Part shown: piece by piece, positions 48,659-58,300 of the stretch
Layout: the number at the start of each line of letters is the position of its first letter
How positions within the stretch are numbered: the first letter of the stretch is position 1
NCBI RefSeq assembly: GCF_002797375.1
Contig: NZ_KZ454941.1
Coordinates: 1,373,191 to 1,437,190, forward strand
Length of the DNA stretch: 64,000 bases
Direction of reading: 5' to 3'
Source of the DNA: Bacillus sp. FJAT-42315
Lineage (GTDB): Bacteria > Bacillota > Bacilli > Bacillales > Domibacillaceae
The notes under the pieces: generated by a model
Told to the model about the DNA's origin: nothing
Seen by the model: only the letters and a program-made list of their open reading frames with translations
Database searches by the model: none
Position numbers and translations under genes: made by a program

Positions 48659-50074
48659 TCAATATAAATCTTTCCCTACGATGATGTCACCGTTTTCCGC
48701 TTCAATAAACGCTAATTCACCTGTCAAGTTTGGATATAGCGGTTTGTAAACAAGCTGATAATAATCTTCGGAGTCCTCGACGTATTCTTTCTCCCATTGT
48801 AGCTCAACATCAAAAAAGCGAGTGAACAATTGTTTTGCTTTTTCCTCAGCAACAATTGGTTCGAGCGGAAGGGAAGTGATCAATTCAGGGTGAATTTCCG
48901 GCCCGAGATAATGATCAATGTGCCCCGTCGTTCGATTGACCGTTATGCTGACGAACCCAAACCTTACATGAATGCCTCCGTGGTATAGCTCAAAGTGGAA
49001 CCAAGCGTTTGTTTCGTCCACTTGGGGGTCTGACTTCATCCGAAAATACTGATCTGCTTTTGGGTAAAGATGATATAAAAATTGCAGAGCGATATCTTCA
49101 CACTCAGCAAGACTTAATTGTAAATCTCCTTTTCGCTCCAAGAAAGAAAACATTCCTTTTAACTGCTTGTTGTTTTTATCTGTTCGCAATTTAATGGTGT
49201 GATCATTTCGTTGTTGAAAGAAATCATCTAAACTACGACTAGAGGCCTTCTCAGGTTCATCTTCGTCCATTCGCCAAACCGTACCGATCGCATCTCCCAT
49301 ATCTTGCTCGCGAATTAATTTGAAAGCCGATCGATCTAAGCCGATAAAAGTATCGATGTCCTTCGTTGATGTTTTGGATGGCTTGGCCAATGGGACAAGC
49401 TGTTTAGGGGTGTCCTCCTCTTGTTCAAATTGTGGGGTTGTGCCATCAGCTAGTAGTTGATGGCATCGCAAGTTCGGTTCAAATACGAGATGGGGCAAAT
49501 CATCACCATTTTCATATATTTCTTTGCTAAGAACGGTGATCATTGATTCCATTTCTAATTCATTTAATAATGTATTTTTTGCTTCCTCTTTATTGATGAT
49601 CTTTTCAGGAGAAACGATTTTTTTAGCGATTCCATCGTAACGAAAGCCAACGATTTCTCCAGCTTTTGTGATACGAACAGAAAAGCCAGTGTTAGGAAAC
49701 GGTAGCTCTAATTTTTCTTGGTTAAAAGTAAATCGTAAGTCTCCATTTTTTAATTCGTCTATTTTTTTAAAGGTAAAAAGCTTCGGAGCTTCTGGATAAT
49801 GTTCAAGGAAAAAATGCAAGGCGATTTCTTTTAACTGTTCGTTTGTTAAGGAGCTTCCTTCGCTTTCTGTAGCTGTGTCCTTTTCCCATTTGATTAAACG
49901 GCCAACTCCATCTAATTCTACCCAAACACCTGTATCTTCATTATTCGGATCTTTCCATACGTATAAAGCGCGACTGTCCGTTTCATGTTCGCGATAATCT
50001 TCAATTTCAAGCTCATAGTTGGTTGGGACGCGGCCGATTGTTTTTGCTTTTTGTTTTAATTGGTCGGTTAAAAT
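48659..50074 (-). CDS. YcdB/YcdC-like repeat protein, apparent ATT start
   Basis: Protein with YcdB/YcdC-type (PepSY-like) repeats, recognisable in NELEMESM-type and ALQFLYHLYPKADQYF segments; family function is unknown. The first canonical start on the minus strand is a TTG at 49819, but the same frame is open and clearly coding for 85 more codons (VPTNYELEIEDYREHETDS, LYVWKDPNNEDTGVWVELDG). The stop upstream is at ~50113 and no ATG, GTG or TTG occurs between. An ATT at 50074, six bases after AGAGGAAG, is the best start, giving 471 residues. Confidence 0.7.
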   Translation of the reverse strand: MLTDQLKQKAKTIGRVPTNYELEIEDYREHETDSRALYVWKDPNNEDTGVWVELDGVGRLIKWEKDTATESEGSSLTNEQLKEIALHFFLEHYPEAPKLFTFKKIDELKNGDLRFTFNQEKLELPFPNTGFSVRITKAGEIVGFRYDGIAKKIVSPEKIINKEEAKNTLLNELEMESMITVLSKEIYENGDDLPHLVFEPNLRCHQLLADGTTPQFEQEEDTPKQLVPLAKPSKTSTKDIDTFIGLDRSAFKLIREQDMGDAIGTVWRMDEDEPEKASSRSLDDFFQQRNDHTIKLRTDKNNKQLKGMFSFLERKGDLQLSLAECEDIALQFLYHLYPKADQYFRMKSDPQVDETNAWFHFELYHGGIHVRFGFVSITVNRTTGHIDHYLGPEIHPELITSLPLEPIVAEEKAKQLFTRFFDVELQWEKEYVEDSEDYYQLVYKPLYPNLTGELAFIEAENGDIIVGKDLY

Positions 50075-50154
50075 AGGAATCTTCCTCTCGTGTTTAAACT
50101 GATGATTGTATTTCCTTTAACAATTGTATATAATATCAAAAAATAATGAAAATT

Positions 50155-50380
50155 TCCATGATGAAGAGAGTAGTTTAGATGGAGTCTGAAAGCGAGTCGG
50201 GGATGGTGGAAGCCCGATAGTCTGATCTAAATGAAGCGCACTTCTGAGAAGCCGCCTGAAACAAAGTAGGGTGAGCCGGGGATCACCCCGTTATAAAGTA
50301 AAGCAGGTTCTTTAGGAACAATCAGAGTGGTACCGCGGGTTATTTCAATCTCGTCTCTATTTTTAGAGGCGGGATTTTTT
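50155..50380 (+). promoter_or_regulatory. T-box leader of argS
   Basis: Contains a stem I with the AG/GNUG-type distal elements, specifier CGC (50237-50239, arginine), the T-box AGAGTGGTACCGCGG (50324-50338) and a terminator stem AATCTCGTCTCT (50347) / AGAGGCGGGATT with T-run ending ~50380. Uncharged tRNA-Arg should activate argS. Confidence 0.9.
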
Positions 50381-50385
50381 ATTTT

Positions 50386-50538
50386 TCCCGCATTAACGGG
50401 CTGTAAGATCCCCACCTCAACGTGGCAAGAAGCGCAGACTGGCAGATGGGGGATCAACAGCCCGTAAACGCCCGATTGGTTCAACTAACAATCAGTGGGG
50501 GATGAAGAAAACCCCCACTGATTGAAGTTTCACTTTAT
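50386..50538 (+). repeat. structured dispersed repeat, copy 1
   Basis: 153-nt element between the T-box terminator and argS, ~85% identical to 54072-54226 in the same orientation. Stems: P1 50396-50404/50457-50465 (ACGGGCTGT), P2 50409-50417/50444-50452, P3 50489-50501/50512-50524 (CAATCAGTGGGGG), plus a GATTG/CAATC hairpin competing with P3. P2 and P3 carry compensatory changes relative to copy 2. Confidence 0.85.
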
Positions 50539-50556
50539 AGAAAAGGACGTGATGAG

Positions 50557-52242
50557 ATGGAAGTGATGAAAACATTTGCGGAAGAAATTGCTGTTACATT
50601 AGATGGTGTGGTGGAACTAGAAGAAATTCTGGAGATGATCGAAAAACCAAAATATGCAGAGCAGGGGGATGTCGCTTTCCCTTGTTTTTCATTAGCGAAA
50701 ATGATGAAAAAGTCGCCGCAGTTGATTGCCGCTGATTTAGCGAGCCAGATTGATCACTCATTGTTTGAGAGAGTTGTTGCGAATGGAGCGTATGTGAACG
50801 GCTTTTTAAATAAACAAATCGTTAGCGAGCATATACTCACCGATATTTTACAGCAAGGAGCGAATTACGGCCATTCAACCTATGGTCAAGGAAAAGTGAT
50901 TACGATTGATTTCTCCTCGCCGAATATTGCTAAGCCGTTTTCGATGGGGCATTTGCGCTCCACTGTGATCGGGAATGCCATTGCCAACATTGCTGAAAAG
51001 TCAGGATATCAAACGATTCGGATTAATCACCTTGGTGACTGGGGAACACAATTTGGAAAGTTAATCACTGCCTATAAACATTGGGGGAGTGAGGCCAAAG
51101 TGAAACAACATCCTATCCAAGAATTGTTGAGCTTATATGTGAAATTTCATGATGAAGTGGAACATGAGCCTAGTCTAGAAGCAGAAGCAAGAATGTGGTT
51201 TAAAAAGCTAGAGGATGGAGATGAAGAGGCGAACCAGTTATGGAAGTGGTTTAAAGAAGAATCGCTTGTGGAGTTTTCTAAGATCTATGACTTAATGGAT
51301 ATCCGCTTTGATTCGCTGAATGGGGAAGCTTTTTATAATGAGAGCATGGGCGAAACAGTTCAGTTATTGCAAGATAAGGGCTTGCTTCAAGAGTCGGATG
51401 GAGCTGAAGTCGTTGATTTGCAACAAGATGATTTGCCGCCGTGCCTAATTAAAAAGTCAGATGGGGCAACTCTGTATGCAACGAGGGATTTAACGGCTGC
51501 GATTTATAGACAACATCATTATCAGTTTGATCAAGCTTTATATGTGGTTGGACACGAACAAAGTCTGCATTTTAAGCAAGTCTTTCTCACGCTTGAAAAA
51601 ATGGGCTACGCATGGGCAAAAGGCATGGTTCATATTCCGTTCGGTTTTATTTTAAAAGATGGGAAAAAGATGTCGACGAGAAAAGGGAAAGTCGTGCTCC
51701 TTGAGGGAGTGATTGAAGAAGCGATTGAATTAGCGAAGCAAAGCATTGAGGAGAAAAATCCGCAGCTTGCCCAGAAAGAAGAAGTAGCAAAAGCTGTCGG
51801 TGTTGGAGCGATTATTTTTCACGATTTGAAACAGGAACGGCAAGGAAATATTGAGTTCTCGCTTGAAGATATGTTGAAGTTTGAAGGGACGACTGGTCCA
51901 TATGTGCAATACACGCATGCGAGAGCTTGTTCAATTATGAGAAAATCGGAGTGCGAAATCGATTCTCCAGCTAGCTTGAATGATGATTATAGCTGGACCG
52001 TGATCCAATTATTAATGGAGTTTCCTGCTGTGATTGAAAGAAGTTTGCAACAATATGAACCGTCTCAAATCGCCAAATATGTGATTGATTTGTCACAGGA
52101 ATTCAATAAATATTATAGCCACGTCAAAATTTTAGTAGATGATGCAGAAAAAGAAAGCCGGCTTGCTTTAGTGAAAGCGGTGACGATTGTGTTAGAGGAA
52201 GGATTGAGACTGCTAGGGATCAAGGCGCCGGTGGAGATGTAA
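50557..52242 (+). CDS. argS: Arginyl-tRNA synthetase
   Basis: 561-residue class I synthetase. N-terminal Add1 domain (~1-110), the HIGH-equivalent in SSPNIAKPFSMGHLRST, KMSK-equivalent in DGKKMSTRKGKVVLL, and the DALR anticodon-binding domain (~440-561). ATG behind AAAGGAC. T-box control and location in the accessory block are consistent with either the main or a second arginine synthetase gene; that cannot be decided from this window. Confidence 0.95.
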   Translation: MEVMKTFAEEIAVTLDGVVELEEILEMIEKPKYAEQGDVAFPCFSLAKMMKKSPQLIAADLASQIDHSLFERVVANGAYVNGFLNKQIVSEHILTDILQQGANYGHSTYGQGKVITIDFSSPNIAKPFSMGHLRSTVIGNAIANIAEKSGYQTIRINHLGDWGTQFGKLITAYKHWGSEAKVKQHPIQELLSLYVKFHDEVEHEPSLEAEARMWFKKLEDGDEEANQLWKWFKEESLVEFSKIYDLMDIRFDSLNGEAFYNESMGETVQLLQDKGLLQESDGAEVVDLQQDDLPPCLIKKSDGATLYATRDLTAAIYRQHHYQFDQALYVVGHEQSLHFKQVFLTLEKMGYAWAKGMVHIPFGFILKDGKKMSTRKGKVVLLEGVIEEAIELAKQSIEEKNPQLAQKEEVAKAVGVGAIIFHDLKQERQGNIEFSLEDMLKFEGTTGPYVQYTHARACSIMRKSECEIDSPASLNDDYSWTVIQLLMEFPAVIERSLQQYEPSQIAKYVIDLSQEFNKYYSHVKILVDDAEKESRLALVKAVTIVLEEGLRLLGIKAPVEM

Positions 52243-52247
52243 TCAAT

Positions 52248-52287
52248 AAAGCGATCCCTCGAAATAGCCGGCTATCGAGGGATCTTT
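52248..52287. terminator. hairpin between argS and the convergent gene
   Basis: GATCCCTCGA/TCGAGGGATC flanked by AAAG and CTTT, loop of 13 nt; moderate T content on both strands. Confidence 0.6.
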
Positions 52288-52298
52288 GCTCTTACAGA

Positions 52299-53048
52299 TC
52301 ACTCAGGTTCTGAACAGATTCTAGATGTAAATTCTTGATCATCTTGTTTGCTGTGTTGATTCATATACGTAAAAAAATGATTTTTATTTTTCTCGCTCAT
52401 CTTGACCATTAAGTCGTTTGCTTGTATGTAATCAATAATTTTGGCGATCTTTTTATTTTTAAAAGTGACCGTCTCCCCGTCTAAAATTAACCATTGGTTG
52501 GCTTTTCGAACCACTTGCAGTATGGGAAACTCTGAAGGTGTAATAGTTGTCTCTGCTTGTTGATTTGGTATTGTCGCTGAAAAGCTTTTGATTAGAATAG
52601 ATTTTTGGTGTTCTATCATTGTCACTTTACTACGCTTTTCATGATCGGTAATGGAATCGATGAAAGCAGCGGTTTCTTTAGATCGAAAGTGATAGACGCT
52701 ATTTTGCGCTTCCACTTGTTGTTCTGCTTTTTTGATTTGCACTACGGTCTTGTCTATATCATCTTTTAACGGCTCTAATTTTGTTTGTGCAGTATAAACT
52801 TTTTTAATAAACTTCTTCAATTCTCGTCTTTTTTCGCGAAGCTCTCTCATCTTTTTGACCACTTTAGCAGACTCAGAGGCATTGAGACGAATGTTTTCAA
52901 CGATGTGTTGCAAGTCTTCTAAAACACATTCAATTTCCTGACACTCTGCTACATGCTCGTTTTTGGCCTGCATCACTGTATCAATTTCTTCAACAAGCTC
53001 ATCCATTAATTCGGTGATTCTCATTAAAGAAGCTTCCCCTGCTAGCAT
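52299..53048 (-). CDS. hypothetical coiled-coil protein
   Basis: 249 residues, no recognised domain and no signal or membrane segment. Residues ~1-120 are highly charged and heptad-like (ELMDELVEEIDTVMQAKNEH, REKRRELKKFIKKVY), predicted coiled coil; the C-terminal ~80 residues look globular (ILQVVRKANQWLILDGETVTF). ATG at 53048 chosen because GGGGGAG precedes it; the frame continues to a TTG at 53063. Neighbours give no functional hint. Confidence 0.65.
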   Translation of the reverse strand: MLAGEASLMRITELMDELVEEIDTVMQAKNEHVAECQEIECVLEDLQHIVENIRLNASESAKVVKKMRELREKRRELKKFIKKVYTAQTKLEPLKDDIDKTVVQIKKAEQQVEAQNSVYHFRSKETAAFIDSITDHEKRSKVTMIEHQKSILIKSFSATIPNQQAETTITPSEFPILQVVRKANQWLILDGETVTFKNKKIAKIIDYIQANDLMVKMSEKNKNHFFTYMNQHSKQDDQEFTSRICSEPE

Positions 53049-53164
53049 GCAAATCTCCCCCAACTCGTATTTAAAAACACGTCATACAATTAAGTATATT
53101 TTAGTTAATTAGTAAAAGGAAGGGGGAGTTTTGAGTAAAGGAAAAATCAAAAATAAACCTAATT

Positions 53165-54049
53165 TTATGATGTTTTCATTTGTTTAGAAGAAACCGTAAT
53201 ATTCCCCGAAAGCAGTAATCCCATTAGCACAAAGAATGTAGCGGTGATATCGAATACCGTTATAGATTCATTTAAAAAGATCGCTGCTAATAAGTAGCCG
53301 GAAATAGGGGTTAAAAATAACCAATTATTCGCTTTAACAGCATCTTGTTTCAGTAGGTAAAACCAAAGTAGCATCGTAGCGATCGAGATGATCAGTACTA
53401 ACCAAATGAGGGAGCAGAGCAAATAATTATCCATATGCAAAAAGTATGTTTCGTTTTCGAGAGTGTAAGTAATAGGGACTAATAGGACACCACCGATGAT
53501 GACTTGCCAAGTGTTAATGACGATATTAGGGAGGTCTAATTTGACCTTTTTGAAATACACACTGCCAACCGCCATTGCTAGCATCCCTATCCCTAAAGTA
53601 ATCAACCCGCTAATGGTGGCCTCGCTAGTAGACAGAGAGGGCCACGTAGCGATTATTAATCCGATCCCGGCAATAATCATACCGGTCCATTCTTTTAAAG
53701 TGACTTGCCGTTTCAGCCAAATGTATGATAACAAAGCGACGATAAAAGGATTTACTGTGACAAATAAATTAAACAAACCAGCAGAGATGCTTTTTAATGC
53801 CCAAAAGATCGCACCTAAGTAGATGGTAGTGTTCAAGATTCCTAAAATGATCAGTGGTTTCCATTCATGTAATTGTGGCCAACGGTATGTTTTCTTTACG
53901 AGATAAATATAAACAAACAATAAGCTTCCGGCTAATAGTAAGCGAATGGTGGCCAATGCTAACGGTGTAGTCGAGTACAATCCAAATTTCGTGGCAATCG
54001 CCGCAGACGACCATAAAAGAGCAAATAATATACCTAACATGGTGTGCAT
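53165..54049 (-). CDS. EamA/DMT family transporter
   Basis: 294-residue membrane protein with ten predicted helices in two EamA repeats, beginning MLGILFALLWSSAAIATKFGL. Such transporters export amino acids or other metabolites. The frame continues upstream into the structured repeat copy 2, giving a spurious N-terminus (MNQSGFYGLL...); ATG at 54049 behind GAAAGGAC is the better start. Divergent in function from the AraC gene behind it, which may control it. Confidence 0.85.
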   Translation of the reverse strand: MHTMLGILFALLWSSAAIATKFGLYSTTPLALATIRLLLAGSLLFVYIYLVKKTYRWPQLHEWKPLIILGILNTTIYLGAIFWALKSISAGLFNLFVTVNPFIVALLSYIWLKRQVTLKEWTGMIIAGIGLIIATWPSLSTSEATISGLITLGIGMLAMAVGSVYFKKVKLDLPNIVINTWQVIIGGVLLVPITYTLENETYFLHMDNYLLCSLIWLVLIISIATMLLWFYLLKQDAVKANNWLFLTPISGYLLAAIFLNESITVFDITATFFVLMGLLLSGNITVSSKQMKTS

Positions 54050-54071
54050 CCAGATCAACGTCCTTTCTTTA

Positions 54072-54226
54072 TCCCGCATTAACGGGCTGTAAGACTCCCG
54101 CCTCAACATGACAGAAGGGACGCAGACGTGTAGGTGGGAGATCAACAGCCCGTAAAAGCCCGATTGGTTCAACTAACAATCCGTGGGGGATGAAGAAAAC
54201 CCCCACGGATTGAAGTTTCACTTTAT
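54072..54226 (+). repeat. structured dispersed repeat, copy 2
   Basis: 155-nt second copy, directly repeated 3.7 kb from copy 1, in the gap upstream of the DMT transporter. P1 54082-54090/54145-54153, P2 54095-54103/54132-54140, P3 54177-54189/54200-54212. Relative to copy 1, P3 changes A-T to C-G and P2 changes C-G to T-A at paired positions. Confidence 0.85.
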
Positions 54227-54279
54227 GTAAGGATACGACATGTTGATGTACTGGATTTGACCGAATGTCGGGTCTATTT

Positions 54280-54987
54280 TTACTTGTATTCTGTATTTCT
54301 ACGATATTGACTCGGTGTCATGCCTTCGTACGTTTGAAAAAGTCTCGTTAACGATGATTGATGCTCCAATCCGACTTGAATAGCAATGTGTAGGATGGGT
54401 AAATCGGTATGGCGGAGTAACTCTTTCGCTTTATTTAAGCGAACGTCTCTTATATAGGAAGCTGGGGACTTCCCGGTTTCCTTCATAAACCATTCTGAAA
54501 AATAAGTGCGATTGTAATGCTCTAGTGAGGCTAGCTGGCTGATCGAAATCGGTTCATCATAATGCTCATGAATATATCGGATCGACTTCGGTTGTTGTGC
54601 TTGAAGTAAATGATAGGAAATGTAAGGATAGAGTTTCTTGAGTGCCGCTTTTTGGCCCGTTTCATTTAAAAGCAAGTTCCGAATCCCTTTCCAATGGTCT
54701 GTTAATCCGATGGAAGTGCTTCTATTCTGTAACTCTTTCGGCGACAGCATAAAGTAAGGAATATCTAATACTAAACATTCATTTCGAACAGTTGAATGAA
54801 AGGTATGATCGCACTGAGGTGGAATATAAAATAAGGTTTGATCATCTAGTTGAAGAGTTTGGGTCTCTGTTTGAATGGCTAGCTCTCCTTGGAGAGGGAA
54901 AATCATTTGAGCGTACAGATGAGCATGTGTATCTTGAATCGCTGAATATGTTCGCCGTTCCGCTAGGATTTTTTCGATAGATTCCAT
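54280..54987 (-). CDS. AraC family transcription regulator
   Basis: 235 residues: N-terminal cupin domain (~10-85, HAHLYAQMIFPLQGEL, YIPPQCDHTFH) and C-terminal double HTH with SISQLASLEHYNRTYFSEWF and GLEHQSSLTRLFQTYEGMTPSQYRR. Transcribed toward the DMT transporter gene, which follows on the same strand after the repeat, so the transporter is the likely target. GGAG eight bases before the ATG at 54987 sets the start. Confidence 0.88.
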   Translation of the reverse strand: MESIEKILAERRTYSAIQDTHAHLYAQMIFPLQGELAIQTETQTLQLDDQTLFYIPPQCDHTFHSTVRNECLVLDIPYFMLSPKELQNRSTSIGLTDHWKGIRNLLLNETGQKAALKKLYPYISYHLLQAQQPKSIRYIHEHYDEPISISQLASLEHYNRTYFSEWFMKETGKSPASYIRDVRLNKAKELLRHTDLPILHIAIQVGLEHQSSLTRLFQTYEGMTPSQYRRNTEYK

Positions 54988-55077
54988 TTTGATCACTCCA
55001 AAGGATTTATTTTTTCAAACCAGCTGCAAAGAAGGGACCATTAACTGTAATGGTAGATAGGATACGAGCCATTTTAT

Positions 55078-55129
55078 AATTTCAAGCCATAATAAAAAAA
55101 CAGGTTGTTCATTATTATAGCTTGAAATT
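55078..55129. repeat. 18-bp imperfect inverted repeat before the gene remnant
   Basis: 55078-55095 and 55112-55129 are complementary at 17 of 18 positions (AATTTCAAGC arm). It directly precedes AAGGAGG of the remnant and may be an old operator. Confidence 0.65.
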
Positions 55130-55144
55130 AAGGAGGAATAAAAT

Positions 55145-55204
55145 ATATCCAAAAACAAATTGTTACTAGCTTCATCCATTGTCGCATTAAATGGGTGGAA
55201 GTAA
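55145..55204 (+). pseudogene. remnant of an exported-protein gene (signal peptide start)
   Basis: AAGGAGG (55130-55136) is correctly spaced before ATA TCC AAA AAC..., which reads (I)SKNKLLLASSIVALNGWK then stop. The sequence resembles the start of Bacillus S-layer-type signal peptides, with ATG apparently mutated to ATA and the body of the gene lost. Confidence 0.5.
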
Positions 55205-55306
55205 AAGGTGATGAAGATAGCTCTGTAAAAACTTATAATAGAAGTAGATAGAGAGAGTATCGTCTTCTATGTAGATATAACTAATTGTGAAAAAGGACGT
55301 ATGATA

Positions 55307-58300
55307 ATGAAGAAGAATATAACAATTATCGTTGCTATTATCATGTTATTTCTCTCGGTGTTTTTGTTTGAGAATTGGGGTTATTTCGAATCTGGCACTC
55401 GGAAAATAGTAAAAGATGGTGAGTTAACGTTAACTGAAGCGGATCTGCAAGGGAATTCAGTATGGCAGTTAGACGGTGAATGGTCTTTTTATCCGAACGA
55501 GCTTCTTTCACCAACGCAATCTCTAGAACCATATGAAGAGAATAGATTAGTAATCCCTGTTCCAAAAACATGGGATGATTATGTGGAGCCGAATGCAGAA
55601 GGTGTGTCAGTAGGTACATACCATTTGAAAATTCATGTATCTAGAGATGGAGAATACGGCTTTTATATAAAGACGATTCGCCAAGCCAATCGTGTATTCA
55701 TCAATGGTGAAGAAGTTGGGGGGATAGGGAACCCTAGTCAGTCTGCAGCAACATTTGAAAAGGAAAATGATGATAAATATGTTGTGTTTGGTAAAAGTGA
55801 GAATCAAGTGATCGACCTTATGGTTCATGTAGGCAATCAATCTTATCCGAAAGCGGGGATTTTATATCCGATTCAATTCGGTGAAAAAGATGGTATTCAA
55901 AAGGGTTATCTCTGGAGAATGTTAGTGGATATTGTGGGGATCGTTGGCTATATCGTATTTGGGCTGATTTACCTTATTTCATATTGGCAAAATAGAAAGA
56001 GAAAGGAAGAGTTATTTTTCGGATTATTTGCTTTATCGTTTGGGTTCCACCTGTCTCTTATCAATCAGAAGTGGTTTTTTGTTTTGAACTCAGATATTGA
56101 TATGAACGTGCAAGTGAGTATGCAGTTAGGTACAGCACTACTCGCTCTAGCTAGCATGACTCTTTTTGTTTATTATATGTTTCCACAGCTAGTCAACCAG
56201 AGAATGATTGTAGGGGTTATAATCTTGTTGGCAGTTAGTTTTCTGGTTTATTCTGTTTATAGCTTTTTTTCAGCCCCTGTTGATTTAAAAAGTGAAGAGT
56301 TATTTTTTCGGCAAAATATATATATTTTAGTGTTGATTTTAGTGGTTTTTTATAATGTTTTTGTATTAATGAAGGCTGTTTTTCTTGATTTAGAAGGGAT
56401 AAAATACCTTTTAATCGTTTTAGCCTCCCTCTTTTGTTATGCTGTTTTAGTATCTTTGAATTTTTTGTTCGGTGTACCGATCGACCATATTGCTTTATTA
56501 TTGTTCTCACTAGTGTTGTTAGGCTTTTCTTCTCTATTAAGTTACCGAACAAATGTGTCGTATGAAAAGGCACAAAAGTTATCAGCAGAATTAACAGCAT
56601 ACAATCGAATGAAGGATGAATTTCTATTAAAGACATCGCATGAACTCCGAACACCGTTGAATGGAATATTAAATGTATCGAAAGCGTTAATGGAGGGGAT
56701 GCAAGGACCATTGAAGAGAGCGCAACAGGAAAATGTGATGTTAATTCATAATGTAACGAAAAGGTTAGAACACCTCGTTGAAGATTTGCTATTTTCATCG
56801 AATTATATGACAGGAGAAGTAAGAGTTTCTATGCAGGTGGTGCCAGTAACAGTGATGAATGAAGTTATAGAAGAAGTTAAGGTGTTTGTGCAAAACCTAA
56901 ATAATATTCAGTTGATATGCAATATAGATGAAGTATTGCCACCGATGTATACGGACGAACTACGTTTTAAACAAGTGCTTTATAATTTAGTGTACAACGC
57001 ATTTCGATATACAGAACAAGGGGAGATTTCCGTTCGTGCGGAAGTGCAAGATGAAATGCTTAAAATCCAAGTGAGTGATACAGGTATTGGTATTCCGTCA
57101 CGTGATTTAGAGCATGTTTTTAACGCTTTCTACCAAGTGAACCCTCATAATGAAAAAGGTGGCCTTGGCCTTGGGTTAAGTATTACGAAAAACATCGTAG
57201 AAGCTTTGAATGGACAAATTAAAGTATCGAGTCAACTCGGGAAGGGAACAACTTTCACTTTTACTATCCCATTGGCGACAGAGGCAATGATTGAAATAGC
57301 CGCCGCTCAGGTATCTGCCACTAATGAAACTGAAATATTGAAATTAGAGCTCCCTATTGAACATTTCGTGGACGGAAAAACGATTTTAGTCGTGGATGAT
57401 GACCATCTTAATATTAAAGTATTAGTAGATGCCCTTATACAAGAAGGATATTCGATCATCGCTGTTGATAACGGATTCGATGCCATAAACTATTTAAACA
57501 CAATGAAGGTTGATCTAATGCTTGTTGATTTAATGATGGAAGAGATGTCTGGATATGATCTATGTAGACAGGTCAGAGAAGATTATGACATGTTGGAATT
57601 GCCGATCATTATTTTAACTGCTGTTGTGAAGCATACTGATTTAGTCCTATCACTAGAAGTCGGGGCGAATGACTACCTTCAAAAGCCGATTGATATGGAT
57701 GAGTTGTTGATACGTATACGCTCTTATCTTGCTGTTCGTCAGTCATCTGTTGAAGCGATTGAGAATGAAATGAACTTTTTATATGCTCAAGTAACACCGC
57801 ATTTTGTGTATAACACATTAAACACGATTATCGGTCTCAGTTATACCAATATCGATCAAACACGTGAAGCTTTATATTGTTTATCGACCTATTTTCGAGC
57901 AAAGCTAAATGTTCATTATCGTCATACGTCCGTTTCACTAGAAGAGGAACTGGAACTTGTACAAGCATATTTATATATCGAGCAAATGCGTTTCGGGGAT
58001 CGACTTGCTGTCAAATATGATATAGATGAAACAATTGATGTGCGAATTCCAGCGTTAACGATTCAGCCACTTGTTGAAAATGCCGTGTTTCATGGTATTT
58101 CGAAAAAACAGGAAGGTGGTACAATTGAACTTAGCGTACAGCGTGACGGTGATTTTGTTTGTATTAAAATCCAAGATGATGGTGTAGGAATACCAGAAGC
58201 TGAGCAACAGCGGCTTATGAATAAACAAAATCCAAGAATTGGTTTTTCTAATCCTTTCAAAAAGATTAAATTAATGAAAAATGCTTCCTTTCAATTGTTG

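Noticed and set aside
50227-50484. 85-codon ORF on the minus strand over the argS T-box
   Set aside because: Its N-terminus is a translation of the repeat copy 1 and the rest is T-box RNA; the same false N-terminus appears on the transporter ORF at copy 2.
50386-54226. CRISPR array or phage att sites
   Set aside because: Only two long copies, 3.7 kb apart, with internal structure and no spacer pattern, cas gene or integrase.
55341-55619. 92-codon ORF opposite the start of the sensor kinase
   Set aside because: Antisense shadow of the kinase coding strand without independent support.
56235-56798. 187-codon ORF opposite the sensor kinase
   Set aside because: Antisense shadow of the transmembrane and HisKA region; no ribosome binding site and no recognisable protein.
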